Below are positions 36,290-47,069 of a stretch of DNA of 64,000 nucleotides, piece after piece; the first letter of the stretch is position 1; every line of letters starts with the position of its first letter. This stretch comes from Siphonodentalium dalli (taxonomy: Eukaryota > Mollusca > Scaphopoda > Gadilida > Siphonodentaliidae). The stretch lies in NCBI GenBank assembly GCA_032622095.1, contig CP136066.1, forward strand, positions 205,678,978 through 205,742,977, written 5' to 3'. Under the pieces are notes generated by a model that searched no databases, was not told the DNA's origin, and saw nothing but the letters and a program-made list of their open reading frames with translations. Both the position numbers and the translations under genes were made by a program.

Positions 36290-37584
36290 GCTGCTACATG
36301 CAGTTGCTAAACGCGACACCACTTCAGCTAGTACCAGTCTAAGTGTAGTCCGCGGCGGCTGCTGGGCTAGTTGTCGAGTTTTTGTTTCAAGACCTAATTG
36401 TATAAATGACTCACATAGTTCATATGATGCTGGGGTATTCCCTCAGTACTTGGTTCTTAGTTTCAACCAGACCATTAAAAGACTATGTATTTCCATTGAT
36501 AAGACTCTTCAAAGTATTGCTGGACAATTGGAATTTGTCAAACCGATCAGGACCTGGCCAATGACTGGCTCTCCCCTGATTGAATGTTCAAGGAAAGTTC
36601 AATATGATGCTTTGGTGCAGTTAACAGATATTGCACAAACATATTGGCTGAGTTGGCACCACAAGGAGTTACTGATGTTCGCAAATTTTCTAAGACAGCT
36701 GATTGACTAATAGTTCCTTTGTATAGTAATCTTTTGACTTTCAACCGGTGCGAACATCCGCCGGCATTGATGATTGAACATATGAAGATATATTTATCTA
36801 CATATGTTCCAAATCCCCTGCCATGTTTTAAATATCAGGGGTATAGTCATAACCAGGAACATTGTAAAAATAAAGAAACATTCGAGTTTAAACTTTGTTT
36901 AAAAACCTTCATTGATGGACTAGCCAAACCGGGTCTAAGTGGACGTTTATGGTCGTTCAGTGGCTAACAGTCTATGGGATGAGATGATGCAATCGTGGAC
37001 CATGTTTAAACCAGGGATGACCACGGATTTAGTTGTCAAACGGTTTAAACCTTGTGGTTTACATAAACCAGGTTTAAACGAGAGATAGCGAATCCGGCCT
37101 CAAGGTTGGCATGCTGCAATGGATAGTTCATGAATTCAAAATTCAACGGTGTAAGTCTGAGAAACATCTATCATATTTCGATGCAAAGAAAACAGTTGGT
37201 GCTCGATCATCAACCCAACCAGTCACATACTCTGCTGTCGTTTCTACAAAAAAAGTGTACAGATGCCAGCACTCGGACAGACAACAGCCAGACCAACACT
37301 ACTCGTGTATCAAAAGCGACACATCTTTACGTAATGGTATAATTCATGTCCCAAACCTGTATCACCGGCCATTGAAACGCCTACAGAAGAGGCACCCGTT
37401 GCTCACAAATAATCCATACAAGTTGAGCCAGTTACTGCAAAACAGTCAATTTGTGTTGATGCTTTTGCTCCGCAACAAAAATAGCCTGCTGCTTGGAAAC
37501 AAAAATCATCAACTTGTAGACTCTCAGAAAGAGCAGCCTATTGTCCAAACAACTGGAACATTATTTGCTTATAATATAACTTGA
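36290..37584 (+). pseudogene. LINE ORF1-type protein remnant
   Basis: Reading across frameshifts, the sequence gives LIECSRKVQYDALVQLTDIA (about 36580-36640), as in the RNA-binding part of LINE ORF1 proteins. Next is TLTFNR (36733-36750), then a zinc-knuckle-like stretch YVPNPLPCFKYQGYSHNQEHC (36813-36870) that fits C-x2-C-x4-H-x4-C with the second Cys changed to Tyr. Then KSEKHLSYFDAKKTV and TYSAVV (about 37155-37230). At least one frameshift and a stop before 36719 disable it. It would act as a nucleic-acid chaperone for the element's own RNA. Confidence 0.75.
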
Positions 37585-37599
37585 TTTAGGTACATAAAT

Positions 37600-37893
37600 C
37601 TGCTTAACATTTTCTCTTTTAGAGTCGATAATGTGCTGAAATGAGACCATTTTAGTCACATTATCGACTCATAACGAGACAGTTCTAAGCAGAGTATGTG
37701 CGCACAATGAAATAAGAAGACTCAAGACTTTTCATGTGTACGCTCTTTAACAGATGTTTTCACTGTGGCCCGCGGCATAAAACGAAATAACGGGTAAGAG
37801 TCCATTATCAAAGTATCAGGTTATGTACCTATTTCATAATATAGGTCGATTATGGTACGTATTTCCGCGAGGATATGTTGGAAAGTGAGGTTC
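37600..37893 (+). repeat. Family G repeat nested in family L
   Basis: Contains an inverted pair 'tctgctta...gagtcgataatgtg / cacattatcgactcataa...ttctaagcag' (about 37600-37690), then 'gtacgctcttta', 'cactgtggcccgcggcataa' and 'cgcgaggatatgttgg'. The order is the same as in 58160-58530. Confidence 0.75.
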
Positions 37894-37900
37894 ACATTTG

Positions 37901-38353
37901 TGACCCGCCATATCAAATCCAGTCGTAAGTCTGGATTTTTTTACCCTGTGCCAATGCATTCTCTTATATATGCGAGTCGACCATAGGTCCTCGCATAATT
38001 AAGAGAATGCATTGGCCTAACAATTTTTTACAATTTTAATAATTTTTTCTTGTATTCTTTAACAATTTTATAATTTCACCCATACAGAGCCCCAGACAAA
38101 CATGAGCAGACGACACTCTTCTATATGCTTCTATATATGTGTGGGGCTCCCTGCAGGGTATTGGATGTTTTTTATTTTATGTCCTAAAAATTGTCAGAAA
38201 CATTTATTTAAAAAAAATGATAAAAAATTGTTAGACCAATGCATTCTCTTATATATGCGAGGCGACCTATGGTCGACTCGCATATATAAGAGAATGCATT
38301 GGCACAGGGTAAAAAAAATCCCGACTTACGACTGGATTTGATATGGCGGGTCA
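37901..38353 (+). mobile_element. MITE family B, copy 1 (two hairpins)
   Basis: The inverted ends read TGACCCGCCATATCAAATCC and their complement. CATTTG flanks both sides (37895-37900 and 38354-38359), a likely target duplication. Removing the element restores 'ttcacatttgaactatc', which matches family L copy 1 ('ttcatatttgaactatc', about 12768). It carries the same two hairpins as family A (about 37949-38015 and 38224-38304) and a middle 'cagagccccagac...gtgtggggctccctgcag' inverted pair. Confidence 0.9.
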
Positions 38354-38555
38354 CATTTGAACTATCAAAATTTGACCAGATGCTTGATGAGAAACGATTA
38401 ACACACATAGGAACCAAACAGTATTTGATGATTGAAGCTGTCGGTTGAGTGAAATATGACATTCTTCTGTCTCACCCACCCGACCGTCAACTTGACGCAT
38501 TGATAAATCTCCATGTGCGATTCATCAAATATTATAAATACCGTATCAATGCAAA

Positions 38556-38905
38556 ATCGGATCTGTATCTGTCTGTATCTGTATTGGTATGCGCGCAGGA
38601 TACGTTCGGATGTATAAGCTCGTGGGATGGGATGATTAAGACGTTTTGTTGTTTTCAGCTGGTTCTCCGTCCGTTGTCATTTGGATGGATCGCATGCTGT
38701 CTTCTTCCAGAGTATTCCAGTCCTTGATTGTTTTAGGGAAGAATGAGTTTTTGAATTCTGGGGTCTGCGCGTCGATTAGTTCATAGAGTTTTGAGTTGTT
38801 ACACTCCTGCGTAGAAACAACGTTCTTTGATACGTACCCCTCGAACATCCGAGCTTTGATTTTTCGACCCACTTTTTGTTTTGGTCTCAACAGGTCTTTG
38901 GTGTT
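38556..38905 (-). pseudogene. 5'-truncated non-LTR retrotransposon end, nested in family L
   Basis: Minus strand, about 38890 to 38636: VSKNV..TQECNNSKLYEL..AQTPEFKNSFFPKTIKDWNTLEED, then a stop. 'NSFFPRTI..WN.L' is the conserved C-terminal end of many CR1/RTE-type reverse transcriptases. On the same strand a tail rich in 'cagata' follows (about 38585-38560). Family L copy 1 lacks this block, so it is an insertion. Confidence 0.75.
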
Positions 38906-39217
38906 TGATGTTAAAAACTACTTTTCATATCTCGATGTGCAGCCTTGGTAATTTCGGTGTTATCTATTTGCTATTTATTATGTATTCGTGTACTACTTTT
39001 ATACGTTTTATATTATGATTGCACACTAAGTCAGTTCTTGAATTTATATTTCTATCTCCAAGTGGAAACATTCCTCGTGTGTGCCTTTATGTGTACACAG
39101 CTCATTGTTTCAATCTAATCCACTGTCTTCGATACGAACTTTTTTGAAACCTGATTCTGTTCTTGGGGTCGTGATATGGCCTAGCGGCTAAAACGACGTT
39201 AAACCCTCAATCAATCA

Positions 39218-39394
39218 TGTAGGTGGAAAGTGTTGTCTTCGTATGGTTTTGCATGTTATCTAACCTGGAAACTTTAACGTACGATATAACTGCCTGTGCC
39301 TTTACGCGCCCATTTTATTTATTAGTTTCAATCGATTCGTCCATTGATACACATGCATGCTATATATAGTTTTTGTGTGTGCATATTCCTCTAT
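39218..39394. other. Unassigned
   Basis: Nothing recognised. Confidence 0.4.
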
Positions 39395-39640
39395 TTTTGC
39401 GTACTTGGTAAGCTGGTATGTGTAAATATTTCCCAGCTGATGATACAGGCCAAGTTCGAATAATGGTTCCGTAAAGTTATTTTTACATGAGACACGGCCC
39501 TTTGACCTCATTTTGGCATTGAAATGAGGGGTATATAAGATATTCTTTGTAAGCTTTTTTATTGTATTTTGTGGTAGTATATTTCGAAATGGCTGAAGGG
39601 CGTATTTTGCCATGCCCTGGCGATGCTCTTGTTACACGAT
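39395..39640 (+). repeat. Family M dispersed repeat, partial copy
   Basis: Shares 'gctggtatgtgt', 'tacaggccaagttcgaa', 'atattctttgtaagc' and 'tatttcgaaatggct' in order with 9010-9400, with internal deletions. Confidence 0.75.
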
Positions 39641-39839
39641 GTGTGCCACGCGTTGCCAAATCCACTATCTGTCAATTAATTTGATTACGTTTTGTACATG
39701 GAAATTCGTAACGTAGTTTATGGATGGAGCCATAAATTAAATTTATATTGAATTATTAAATTTGATTTTAAGATAACCTTTTAACTTGAAAGTTTACAGA
39801 AGACGACTGCACCTCAAATTTATTATTTTTCAATATATA

Positions 39840-40239
39840 TTAACCCTTTACCCAACAGAACGGCCCTGTGCCAATGCATTCTCTTATATATGCGAGTCGA
39901 CCATAGGTCGCCTCGCATATATAAGAGAATGCATTGGCTTAACACATTAAAAATTATAAAATTGTTAAAGAATGTAAGAAAAAATGGTAAAAAGTGTTAA
40001 AAAAAGATTTTTTTTAGGCCAATGCATTCTCTTATATATGCGAGGCGACCTATGGTCGACTCGCATATATAAGAGAATGCATTGGCACAGGGCATAACTA
40101 TAACCATCACAATGTGGTCAATGGGCCGGTTCCAATGATATCCATATTTGTATGGTTTTATTGAGACAGACCGAAGATATTTTAGGCTGTTGAAGCTTTA
40201 TTTGGCCGGTTTTGGCCGGTTTGTTGGGTAAAGGGTTAA
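39840..40239 (+). mobile_element. MITE family A, copy 2 (two hairpins)
   Basis: TTAA at both ends with TTAACCCTTTACCCAACA inverted termini. The hairpins lie at about 39869-39938 and 40016-40086. The arms of the hairpins are intact, and the copy is nearly identical to 43113-43513. Confidence 0.93.
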
Positions 40240-40660
40240 ATCGTTGTTATTACCGGGAATTTATTGAAATTGGCGTACAGTCTCTATTTAACGTCGCCCT
40301 TTTATATTTCATGTTAAGAAGATATTATAAGGAAAGCGTAATATCAGATTTCCTACGTTATTTTGCACGTTATATATCCTTCCTTTTCCTGGGTATTTGA
40401 GTTTTTTTTAGTACAATTGGAAACGCTCACATGCAACCCCAATATCGAAGTGTTTCACCATCAATTTGATTTAATCATTTCTATGATAAATTCCCTTAGG
40501 ATATGTTCAGATAATAAGTTCAATCATTTTACTCTTGTGTTATCTGTTCATCTGTCATTCGTCTGCTTATAATTCCAAAACATTCCACACGAAAAGGAGA
40601 CCATTCCAATGTATACATGTGTAATTGATTGGAGCATCCACTTGGTAAAGAAATGGTTAA
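40236..40660. mobile_element. Family D-like MITE remnant
   Basis: It starts at the TTAA shared with the right end of family A copy 2 and ends at TTAA 40657-40660. 'ggatatgttcagataataag' and 'gaccattccaatgtata' match 46401-46569 and 41940-42200. The left part does not match. Confidence 0.6.
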
Positions 40661-41010
40661 CGCACTTTTCCGGGTTTTACAACCTGTGCATCATATCCTC
40701 GCGCAAATACGCACTTAATCGGCCTATAATGTGGAAAAGGTACATAATGTGATTCTGAAATAAGCAAATAATGGAGTCACACCGCTATTTCGTTTTATGG
40801 CGCGGGCCACAGCGAAAACACATGTTAAAGAGCGTACACCTGAATAGTCGTGGGTTGGTTTATTTGTATCATTGTCCGCACATAATCTGCTTAGAATCGC
40901 CTCAATATGAGTTGATAATGTGACCTCATTTTCAGCACATTATCGACTCAAAATGAGGCAATTCTAAGCAGATTATCTGCCTAAAATAAGTTCTTCATAA
41001 GCAGACAATG
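40661..41010 (-). repeat. Family G repeat, copy 3
   Basis: Minus-strand copy of 58160-58530. Includes 'atatcctcgcgcaaatacgc', 'ccacagcgaaaacacatg' and the inverted pair 'tctgcttagaatcgcctca / tgaggcaattctaagcaga' at about 40885-40975. Confidence 0.8.
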
Positions 41011-41659
41011 CGCGGGTTTCCAGGAGAACAGGCTGGCCTGTACTAATATAATGCGACCATAGCCATGCAGGCAGTGAATAATTGACTGCAAAACACACTC
41101 CCCCCATGGATCCTGAATGCAAGTTAACTAAGAGGTGTGACTACTGCGTATTGGTTAAGAAATTCGTCAAGCTAATTAATTAAATTAAATTAAGTTAATT
41201 AAGTCAAGGTTATTTCACACTAATGTGATATTTTCCAGACTTTTGCTAATGTAATGGCCATAAAGTCAACACAGCAAGCTATTTCAGAAATTCAGACTGA
41301 ATTACATCAACAGTTGCACACGAAACAAACGCTATTCTGTTCCATTTTTATCGGGAAACGGCTAAATCTAAACGCTCTTTTATGTTCCGAACCGCAGAAA
41401 ATGGGATCACCACGTGGTGTCTAAAATGGTGTTCGAACACCAGGCGGGTGGGAGAGTGAATCAGCAGCCTGGAAATTTAGAAAACACAATTTTTCATGAC
41501 CCTGCATGTAATTGTTTTCTCTAGTCACTTTTCTTTTAATATCTATTGTCGGATTTGCCATAATATTACCATAATATTGTCATTGGTACTTTTTCTCTCC
41601 CAAAAATTATTTGTATCGTGCCAATGAGCCCATTAATATTAGGTTGTCTGGTGCCGTCT
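41011..41659. other. Unassigned with two perfect palindromes
   Basis: CACCACGTGGTG (41408-41419) and TGGTGTTCGAACACCA (41427-41442) are perfect palindromes 7 bp apart. An AT-rich 'ttaattaaattaaattaag' run lies at about 41172-41200. No gene seen. Confidence 0.55.
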
Positions 41660-41943
41660 TTAACCCTTCCACGACGGGAGCTGCGCTGGTGCAGCATTAA
41701 ACGTCCCGTGACAGCGAATTCTCTTATATATATGCGAGGCTCCTTATAATATGCGAGTCTCCTATAGGGAGCCTCACATATGTAAGAGAATGCACTGGCT
41801 TACAAGGTCATGTAGATATTGTTAGGCCAGTGTATTCTCTTATATATGCGAGACTCCCTATATGCGGGGTCGCATATATAAGATAATACATGCGCATATG
41901 GTTTTCGCAAAATGTGAGGAAGCTCCAGCCATTGAAGGGTTAA
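41660..41943 (+). mobile_element. MITE family C, copy 1
   Basis: TTAA at both ends. The left end is 'ttaacccttccacgacggga', and the right end is an inverted, diverged version ('ccattgaagggttaa'). The interior carries two degraded versions of the family A/B hairpin ('attctcttatatat...atataagagaat'). Confidence 0.85.
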
Positions 41944-42200
41944 CCCTTTCTACATCAAATACTCATTGGTGAGTAGTTCCCGTAGGAAATGTTCAAATAA
42001 TAAGTTCAACAAACATCGTCTGTTGACCTTATTATCTGAACATTTCCCACAAATTACTATGAACACTTTTACACTTCTACCATTTTTTTCATCTCTCTAC
42101 GGGCTGCTCATTTTCCTGAACACCCCTCCAAATGAATAGACAATTCCTATGCATACTTTTATAACTGATGGGAGAGTCCATTTCGCATAGAAAAGGTTAA
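41940..42200 (+). mobile_element. MITE family D, copy 1
   Basis: Starts 'ttaaccctttctacatcaaa' and ends 'tttcgcatagaaaaggttaa', an inverted pair with TTAA at both ends. It shares its left TTAA with family C copy 1. An internal inverted pair is 'atgttcaaataataagttca / gaccttattatctgaacat'. Confidence 0.88.
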
Positions 42201-42503
42201 AACGGAGTATTTAAACACGTTTTTTTTTTATTTTTGTCAGGTAAGCTAAATTCCAATGACCCGTCTCTTATAAAGAGCGTTCATCTGCATAGAAAAAAAG
42301 CAGACGATAAAGAACGTTCCAAGTTATGACCGCACTCCTTTACAGCATGAAGTGGACGGATGATGGTGTGGCGTTGTGAAGCCATGTGTGCCATGCAAAT
42401 GATGGTATAATTACAGGTAGTTTTCGTTTTTCTTTTCTAATGGCGCCAAATGGTCCTGGGATGCTTATACTATGATGTTTGAGATATGAATTTAACTAAC
42501 ATG
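42201..42503. other. Unassigned
   Basis: Nothing recognised. Confidence 0.4.
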
Positions 42504-42759
42504 AGCAAGCCTTGAAATAGGGTGTCTGTCATTTGCAGAATGAGGTCCCCAGAGGGTGAATTTAGTGATGCTACCCCGCATAGCGGGCTAGCATCACCAA
42601 ATTCACCCTCTGTGGACCTCATTCTGCTTACACCTCAGCAGAATGAGGTTCCCAGAGGGTGAATTTGGTTATGCTAGCCCGCTATGCGGGGTAGCATCAC
42701 TAAATTCACCCTCTGGGGACCTCATTCTGCAAATGACAGACACACTATTTCAAGGCTTG
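42504..42759. mobile_element. Inverted-repeat element family E, copy 1 (double cruciform)
   Basis: The whole 256 bp is an inverted repeat ('caagccttgaaata...' and its complement at the right). Each half is also a hairpin, with stems 'cagaatgaggt..ccagaggg' and 'accccgcatagcgggctagc', so it can fold as one long stem or as two cruciform arms. It is nearly identical to 51993-52245. Confidence 0.93.
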
Positions 42760-43112
42760 AACCTGAGTGAACTCGCGGGGGTTGAGCTTATCATCAGTTA
42801 AGATAGGAGGGTGATAACACTGGTTGACAGGAAAACCTTCGTCTGCTCAACATGAAGCCATTAATGCACAGTGGCTTGGATAGATTAAAAAGTATAAATT
42901 TATTAAAGTCACATGGTTATTTGCGCTCCAAAATATACATCTACTAATATTCGCTTTTTAATTTTTCCCGCCACCGAAATAGGTCGATACATACACATAA
43001 TACCTGGAATGCCTTTCTACTAACATATATGTCCCATATTGAGCACCTTTGGTCACCGGAACGTGACAAAGGCGTTAACGTATTGTATGTGATCTGAAGA
43101 TTACGAGTAGCT
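42760..43112. other. Unassigned
   Basis: No gene or repeat recognised. Confidence 0.4.
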
Positions 43113-43513
43113 TTAACCCTTTACCCAACAGAACGGCCCTGTGCCAATGCATTCTCTTATATATGCGAGTCGACCATAGGTCGCCTCGAATATATAAGAG
43201 AATGCATTGGCTTAACACATTAAAAATTATAAAATTGTTAAAGAATGTAAGAAAAAAAATGGTAAAAAGTGTTAAAAAAAGATTTTTTTTAGGCCAATGC
43301 ATTCTCTTATATATGAGAGGCGACCTATGGTCGACTCGCATATATAAGAGAATGCATTGGCACAGGGCATAACTGTAACCATCACAATGTGGTCAAGGAG
43401 CCGGTTCCAATGATATCCATATTTGTATGGTTTTATTGAGACAGACCCAAGATAATTTAGGCTGTTGCAGCTTTATTTGGCCGTTTTTGGCCGGTTTGTT
43501 GGGTAAAGGTTAA
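43113..43513 (+). mobile_element. MITE family A, copy 3 (two hairpins)
   Basis: TTAA at both ends, with one G lost in the right terminus (AAAGGTTAA). The hairpins lie at about 43141-43211 and 43292-43362. Each has one base changed in an arm (gcgaata and gagagg) relative to copy 2. Confidence 0.92.
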
Positions 43514-44383
43514 AGCAAATGTTGATCTTTATGTTGGATTATTTTGCATTGTAGAGCTCACGAACTATTGGGATTACGAATATGAAAACAAGCCGACATA
43601 TGTAGCTTGGACTACGACGATGTGACCACCTCTGTTCTTTTTCTTATTTAATTTTCTTGTACGGTAACCACTGTCGACCCACCCCGATTTGGTACATACA
43701 CGCTATCAAGTGTGGATTTCACTATAAATTTGCGTATGTATAGTACTCAGGCAAATAGAATTTTTGCAACAAAAACAAAATATGTATCAATTTCATAGTA
43801 GATACCCCTGATAGACAGTCGGATTAATATATGAATAACAATTATATAATTTTGACAACACAAAGCGCACATTTTAAAGGGGAAAAATTGCATTACCCAA
43901 ATGTACCAGTAGTATGGGAGCCAAGTATGATCTTATCTTCTCGTGAATGACATTCAAGACACTCAACATAGTTACGAAGAGTCTCGAGATAGAGTCAATC
44001 AAAACAATCTGCCGTCATCGAGCTACCAGAGGAGGCGACAGATTTCACGTCTAATTCGGCGAATAATAGGCACAGTATAGGTATAGTCGAATATACTAGC
44101 CAGCTAATAACACAATTTGTTGACAGACCCGACCAATTATAACACTTCAATCACAAGTTAACGGGTGAATATGACCGCAGGTGATTTGAATAACTCAAGT
44201 ACCATCCGTTATTGATTCTACAAAACTTGACTCAATTCAGGTACCGTTCATGGCGCCGAGATAATAGAGTTTATACGCGCGATACATTTACGACCTATAG
44301 GTTTGGATGAACGAGTCGAGTACACGAGTCACAGCGATTTTCACCGTGCTTCGGCCACGCTTAGGCCAATATAAAATGATAGA
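43514..44383. other. Unassigned
   Basis: No gene or repeat recognised. Confidence 0.4.
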
Positions 44384-44903
44384 TTTACATCCCCTCCCGA
44401 CCCTATTTTTTATCCCCATCCTTATTTTTTTTAGTGTCCGCTTTGAAATTTCACCCCTCCCCGTTGAACCAGACCAAACTCCAGGTTTGCGGAATTCCAT
44501 TTGCACGTGTAAACTCCCCTTGTGTGAAATTGGTGGAACTTTCCATCTGGTACAGGGGGGGGGGTTTCCCGGGGCACGTATGCCGGGGTGGGTGGGTGGT
44601 CGGTGGGGCCAACAATTTTTTTTTTCCGCAACTCAAAATTCATATACAGCTGTTTACAGTGAATTCCCCCCGCAAATCTCTGTTTTATAGTGTTAAAAGG
44701 TGGGTGGGTGTCCAAAAATGGTCGGGAAAAAACTGCCGAAAACGGAAAAAAATCTGGACGCGAGGGTGGGTGTGTCCCAACAAGGGTCGAAAGGGAAACA
44801 AAATCAGCATACGTGCCTGAACATTTTTTCCGCCCCCCCCCCTGTCTGGTACCCCAAGATTTCGAACTGTTAGAAATGTCCAACCTGACACAACCCTAAG
44901 ATT
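44384..44903 (+). repeat. Family H repeat, copy 2, split by an insertion
   Basis: Left part 44384-44552 and right part 44845-44903 together match 61125-61340 and the reverse of 4385-4705. A G-ended element occupies the middle. Overlapping frames here are driven by G/C runs and are not credible genes. Confidence 0.75.
44554..44844 (+). mobile_element. MITE family J with CAGGGG ends (hAT-like)
   Basis: The inverted ends are CAGGGGGGGGG plus 'gcacgtatgc' inside. TCTGGTAC flanks both sides (44546-44553 and 44845-44852), an 8-bp target duplication whose last base coincides with the first C of the terminus. CAGGG termini and 8-bp duplications are hAT hallmarks. The interior is non-coding. Confidence 0.8.
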
Positions 44904-44904
44904 G

Positions 44905-45406
44905 GAAAATTCCCATCTGATATTAGCCATTTTAGACGAGCATTTTGACAAAAAAGTTGAAAAATATGCTAATGTTGGTCTAAAAACAACAAATTCCCCA
45001 CTAATTACTGGCTGGAAAATCAAACAACGAGAACAAATTCAACCTATATGTGGTGTACAATCGCCAACTAAATCTTACTTGAATGATAATTGGAGATTCA
45101 AACCAAACAAATTCTTTTGCACAACCAAAGAGAAATATAAACTGTCTCTCAAGAAGACAACGACAAGCAATCCTGCTTAATATATATGGTCGGAGATAAA
45201 AGATTATCAAAGGTAAAAAACGAAATTAAAATAATTGCTTGCTGGTTGACTGGCATACCAAATAAACGGTCCACTCTCGGTGACTATCGTCAGGACGGGT
45301 TGATTGGCGACTACAATGCGCTTTGAAGTAAACTAACATCCACCCGAAAGTCGTCCCTTCACAGTGAGTCTAAACCATAAACTAATCACGAAAATACCAA
45401 TGCTAC
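44905..45406. other. Unassigned, one 92-codon frame
   Basis: A plus-strand frame ending at 45180 is Lys- and Thr-rich with no recognisable family. Its only Met lies at the family H edge. Likely chance or an old remnant. Confidence 0.35.
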
Positions 45407-45525
45407 CAGGGTGGGGGGGGGGGGGGGGGGGTTCCGGGCACGTATGCTGTTCGATGGGACCACCAAACAATTTTTTCCGCGACTCAAAATATTTTTTCCC
45501 GCAAGTCTTTTTGACTGTTTTTGCA
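45407..45525 (+). mobile_element. MITE family J fragment
   Basis: Begins CAGGGTGGGG with a run of 19 Gs (45413-45431), then 'gggcacgtatgc' and 'caattttttccgc.actcaaaat' as in 44554-44640. The right end is not found. The G-run could form quadruplex DNA. Confidence 0.75.
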
Positions 45526-46003
45526 ATGAGTTTGGCTTTAAACACATTAGAATGTCAATATTAACATAAATGAAAAAATTCATGATAATCAGACCAACAG
45601 AATAGCATGTATCGACAAACCCATTTACACATCGTGTCGTTCTGTGTATTTACTTTTTACTTCCTCTTTGATTATAAATATTAAATCAATATAAAACTCC
45701 AGCATTTCGAGATCGTTTTTCCTGGCTAAAATGTGTTTATATGATTAAATGGATCTCAAATTCGTCGCAATTCTACACGAAATTTATTAACCTCGTTCAC
45801 TAAAGATCATATCGAATTCTGTTGCACTCATATAGAATTGCGACTCACTATATATCCGCTATATATCGGTCAAAGTTTTTGAAACTTGACACAGATATTG
45901 ACCACGATGAGAACCTGTGCAATGTGCATAACCGATTATGAACACTTACTTTAGTAGAATTATGCCCCTTTGTACTCAGAAAATTAATTGCTACGTAAAG
46001 TCC
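45526..46003. other. Unassigned
   Basis: AT-rich, nothing recognised. Confidence 0.4.
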
Positions 46004-46377
46004 TTAAAGTGATGGAAAACACTCCGGTTTGGTGATCAAATAGAAATGGAGAATAATCTTGTTAAAAGTAGTTATTTTAAATTAGTAATCCTAATTTACA
46101 GTACTCACACAGTCGTTATTATATATTAACTAAACGCATTGACTCTCGATGGCGAAATAATTTGCGTTAGTTTATCGTTGATTGCCGCGTCCCGAATCGA
46201 GATGTAAATATTTACAATTAGGCGTAGTTTAGGCGGTGATATCTATGGAATGGTATGGTTGATTTCTTTGAGATTTTGGCGATGTCAGTAGATTTCTGCA
46301 TTCTCACAGTTGGCATAGCGCTTGAGTTCTAACTTATCAGTTTCTCGCACCCGAATTAGTCCATAATATGTCCTTAA
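46004..46377 (+). mobile_element. MITE family F, copy 2
   Basis: TTAA at 46004-46007 and 46374-46377. It starts 'ttaaagtgatggaaaacact' and ends 'cataatatgtccttaa', and aligns end to end with 14901-15276. Confidence 0.9.
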
Positions 46378-46400
46378 TTTTTTTTATTTATTCATGTCTT

Positions 46401-46569
46401 GTTAACCCTTTCTATACTAAATACTCATTGACGAGTAGTTTTATCGGACAAGTTCAGATAATAAGTTCATCAAACGACCATACCAGAACATCACTTCAAA
46501 TAAATATTAGACCATTCCAATGTATTTTTAAAAGTGAATGGGAGAATCCATTCAGTATAGAGGGGGTTG
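46401..46569 (+). mobile_element. MITE family D, short copy
   Basis: 'ttaaccctttctatactaaa' at the left, 'ccattcagtatagagggggt' at the right. It is internally deleted relative to 41940-42200, and the right TTAA is lost. Confidence 0.8.
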
Positions 46570-47069
46570 CGTGTCATGAAATTTGATTCAGCAACTCGCC
46601 ATCGTGGGAACCCGTGCACCTGCAATGGATCTCTCCACAGCTGTCAATCAAATATAATTATTAGCAGATATTTTCTACCAATCAGCGACTGAGCCAGTCG
46701 TTTGCTGCAATGGAAATGTTTTTTTTATATTTGCGCATACGTTCAGTGTTAAACCCCCAATATTCAAACAATTGTTTTATCATAATGTACTGAAATTTCG
46801 ATTTGCGCCAAGATGTGTTGGAGTTTATCATTTTTATAACACTGTTTTCATTTCTCACAACTAACGGTGAAAAATGTATGTTTTCCGGTGTATTGTAGCA
46901 TAAGTATACAAGCGCTGTTAAACTGATTAAATAATTCATGCAGACGACTTGTCTCCTAGCAACCGAAAGCTCATCCCACTAGTGAATATGTGTTGAATGA
47001 TCCATTGCGAATTTATCTGAAATCATTTTAAGATAGTTGTTCTTTTTTTCCGAATGAAAACGTGTTACT
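46570..47069. other. Unassigned
   Basis: No gene recognised before the retrotransposon fragment. Confidence 0.4.

Larger units (their letters stand above)
35895..39217 (+). mobile_element. Family L LINE derivative, copy 2, with nested insertions
   Basis: The 5' region (35895-36360) and 3' region (38354-38555 and 38905-39217, ending 'ggctaaaacgacgttaaa' plus tcaatcaatc) align with copy 1. Between them are an ORF1 remnant, a family G repeat, a family B MITE and a reverse-strand LINE fragment. Without those insertions the ORF1 tail joins the 3' region at the same place as in copy 1, and no reverse transcriptase lies between. Confidence 0.8.

Noticed and set aside
41395-41470. Possible tRNA-like B box around 'gttcgaacacc'
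   Set aside because: The motif is explained by a perfect palindrome. No A box, acceptor stem or terminator T-run at suitable spacing.
44288-45023. Cluster of overlapping frames of 60-150 codons on both strands
   Set aside because: Driven by G/C homopolymers in families H and J. No conserved domain, and several frames overlap on both strands.
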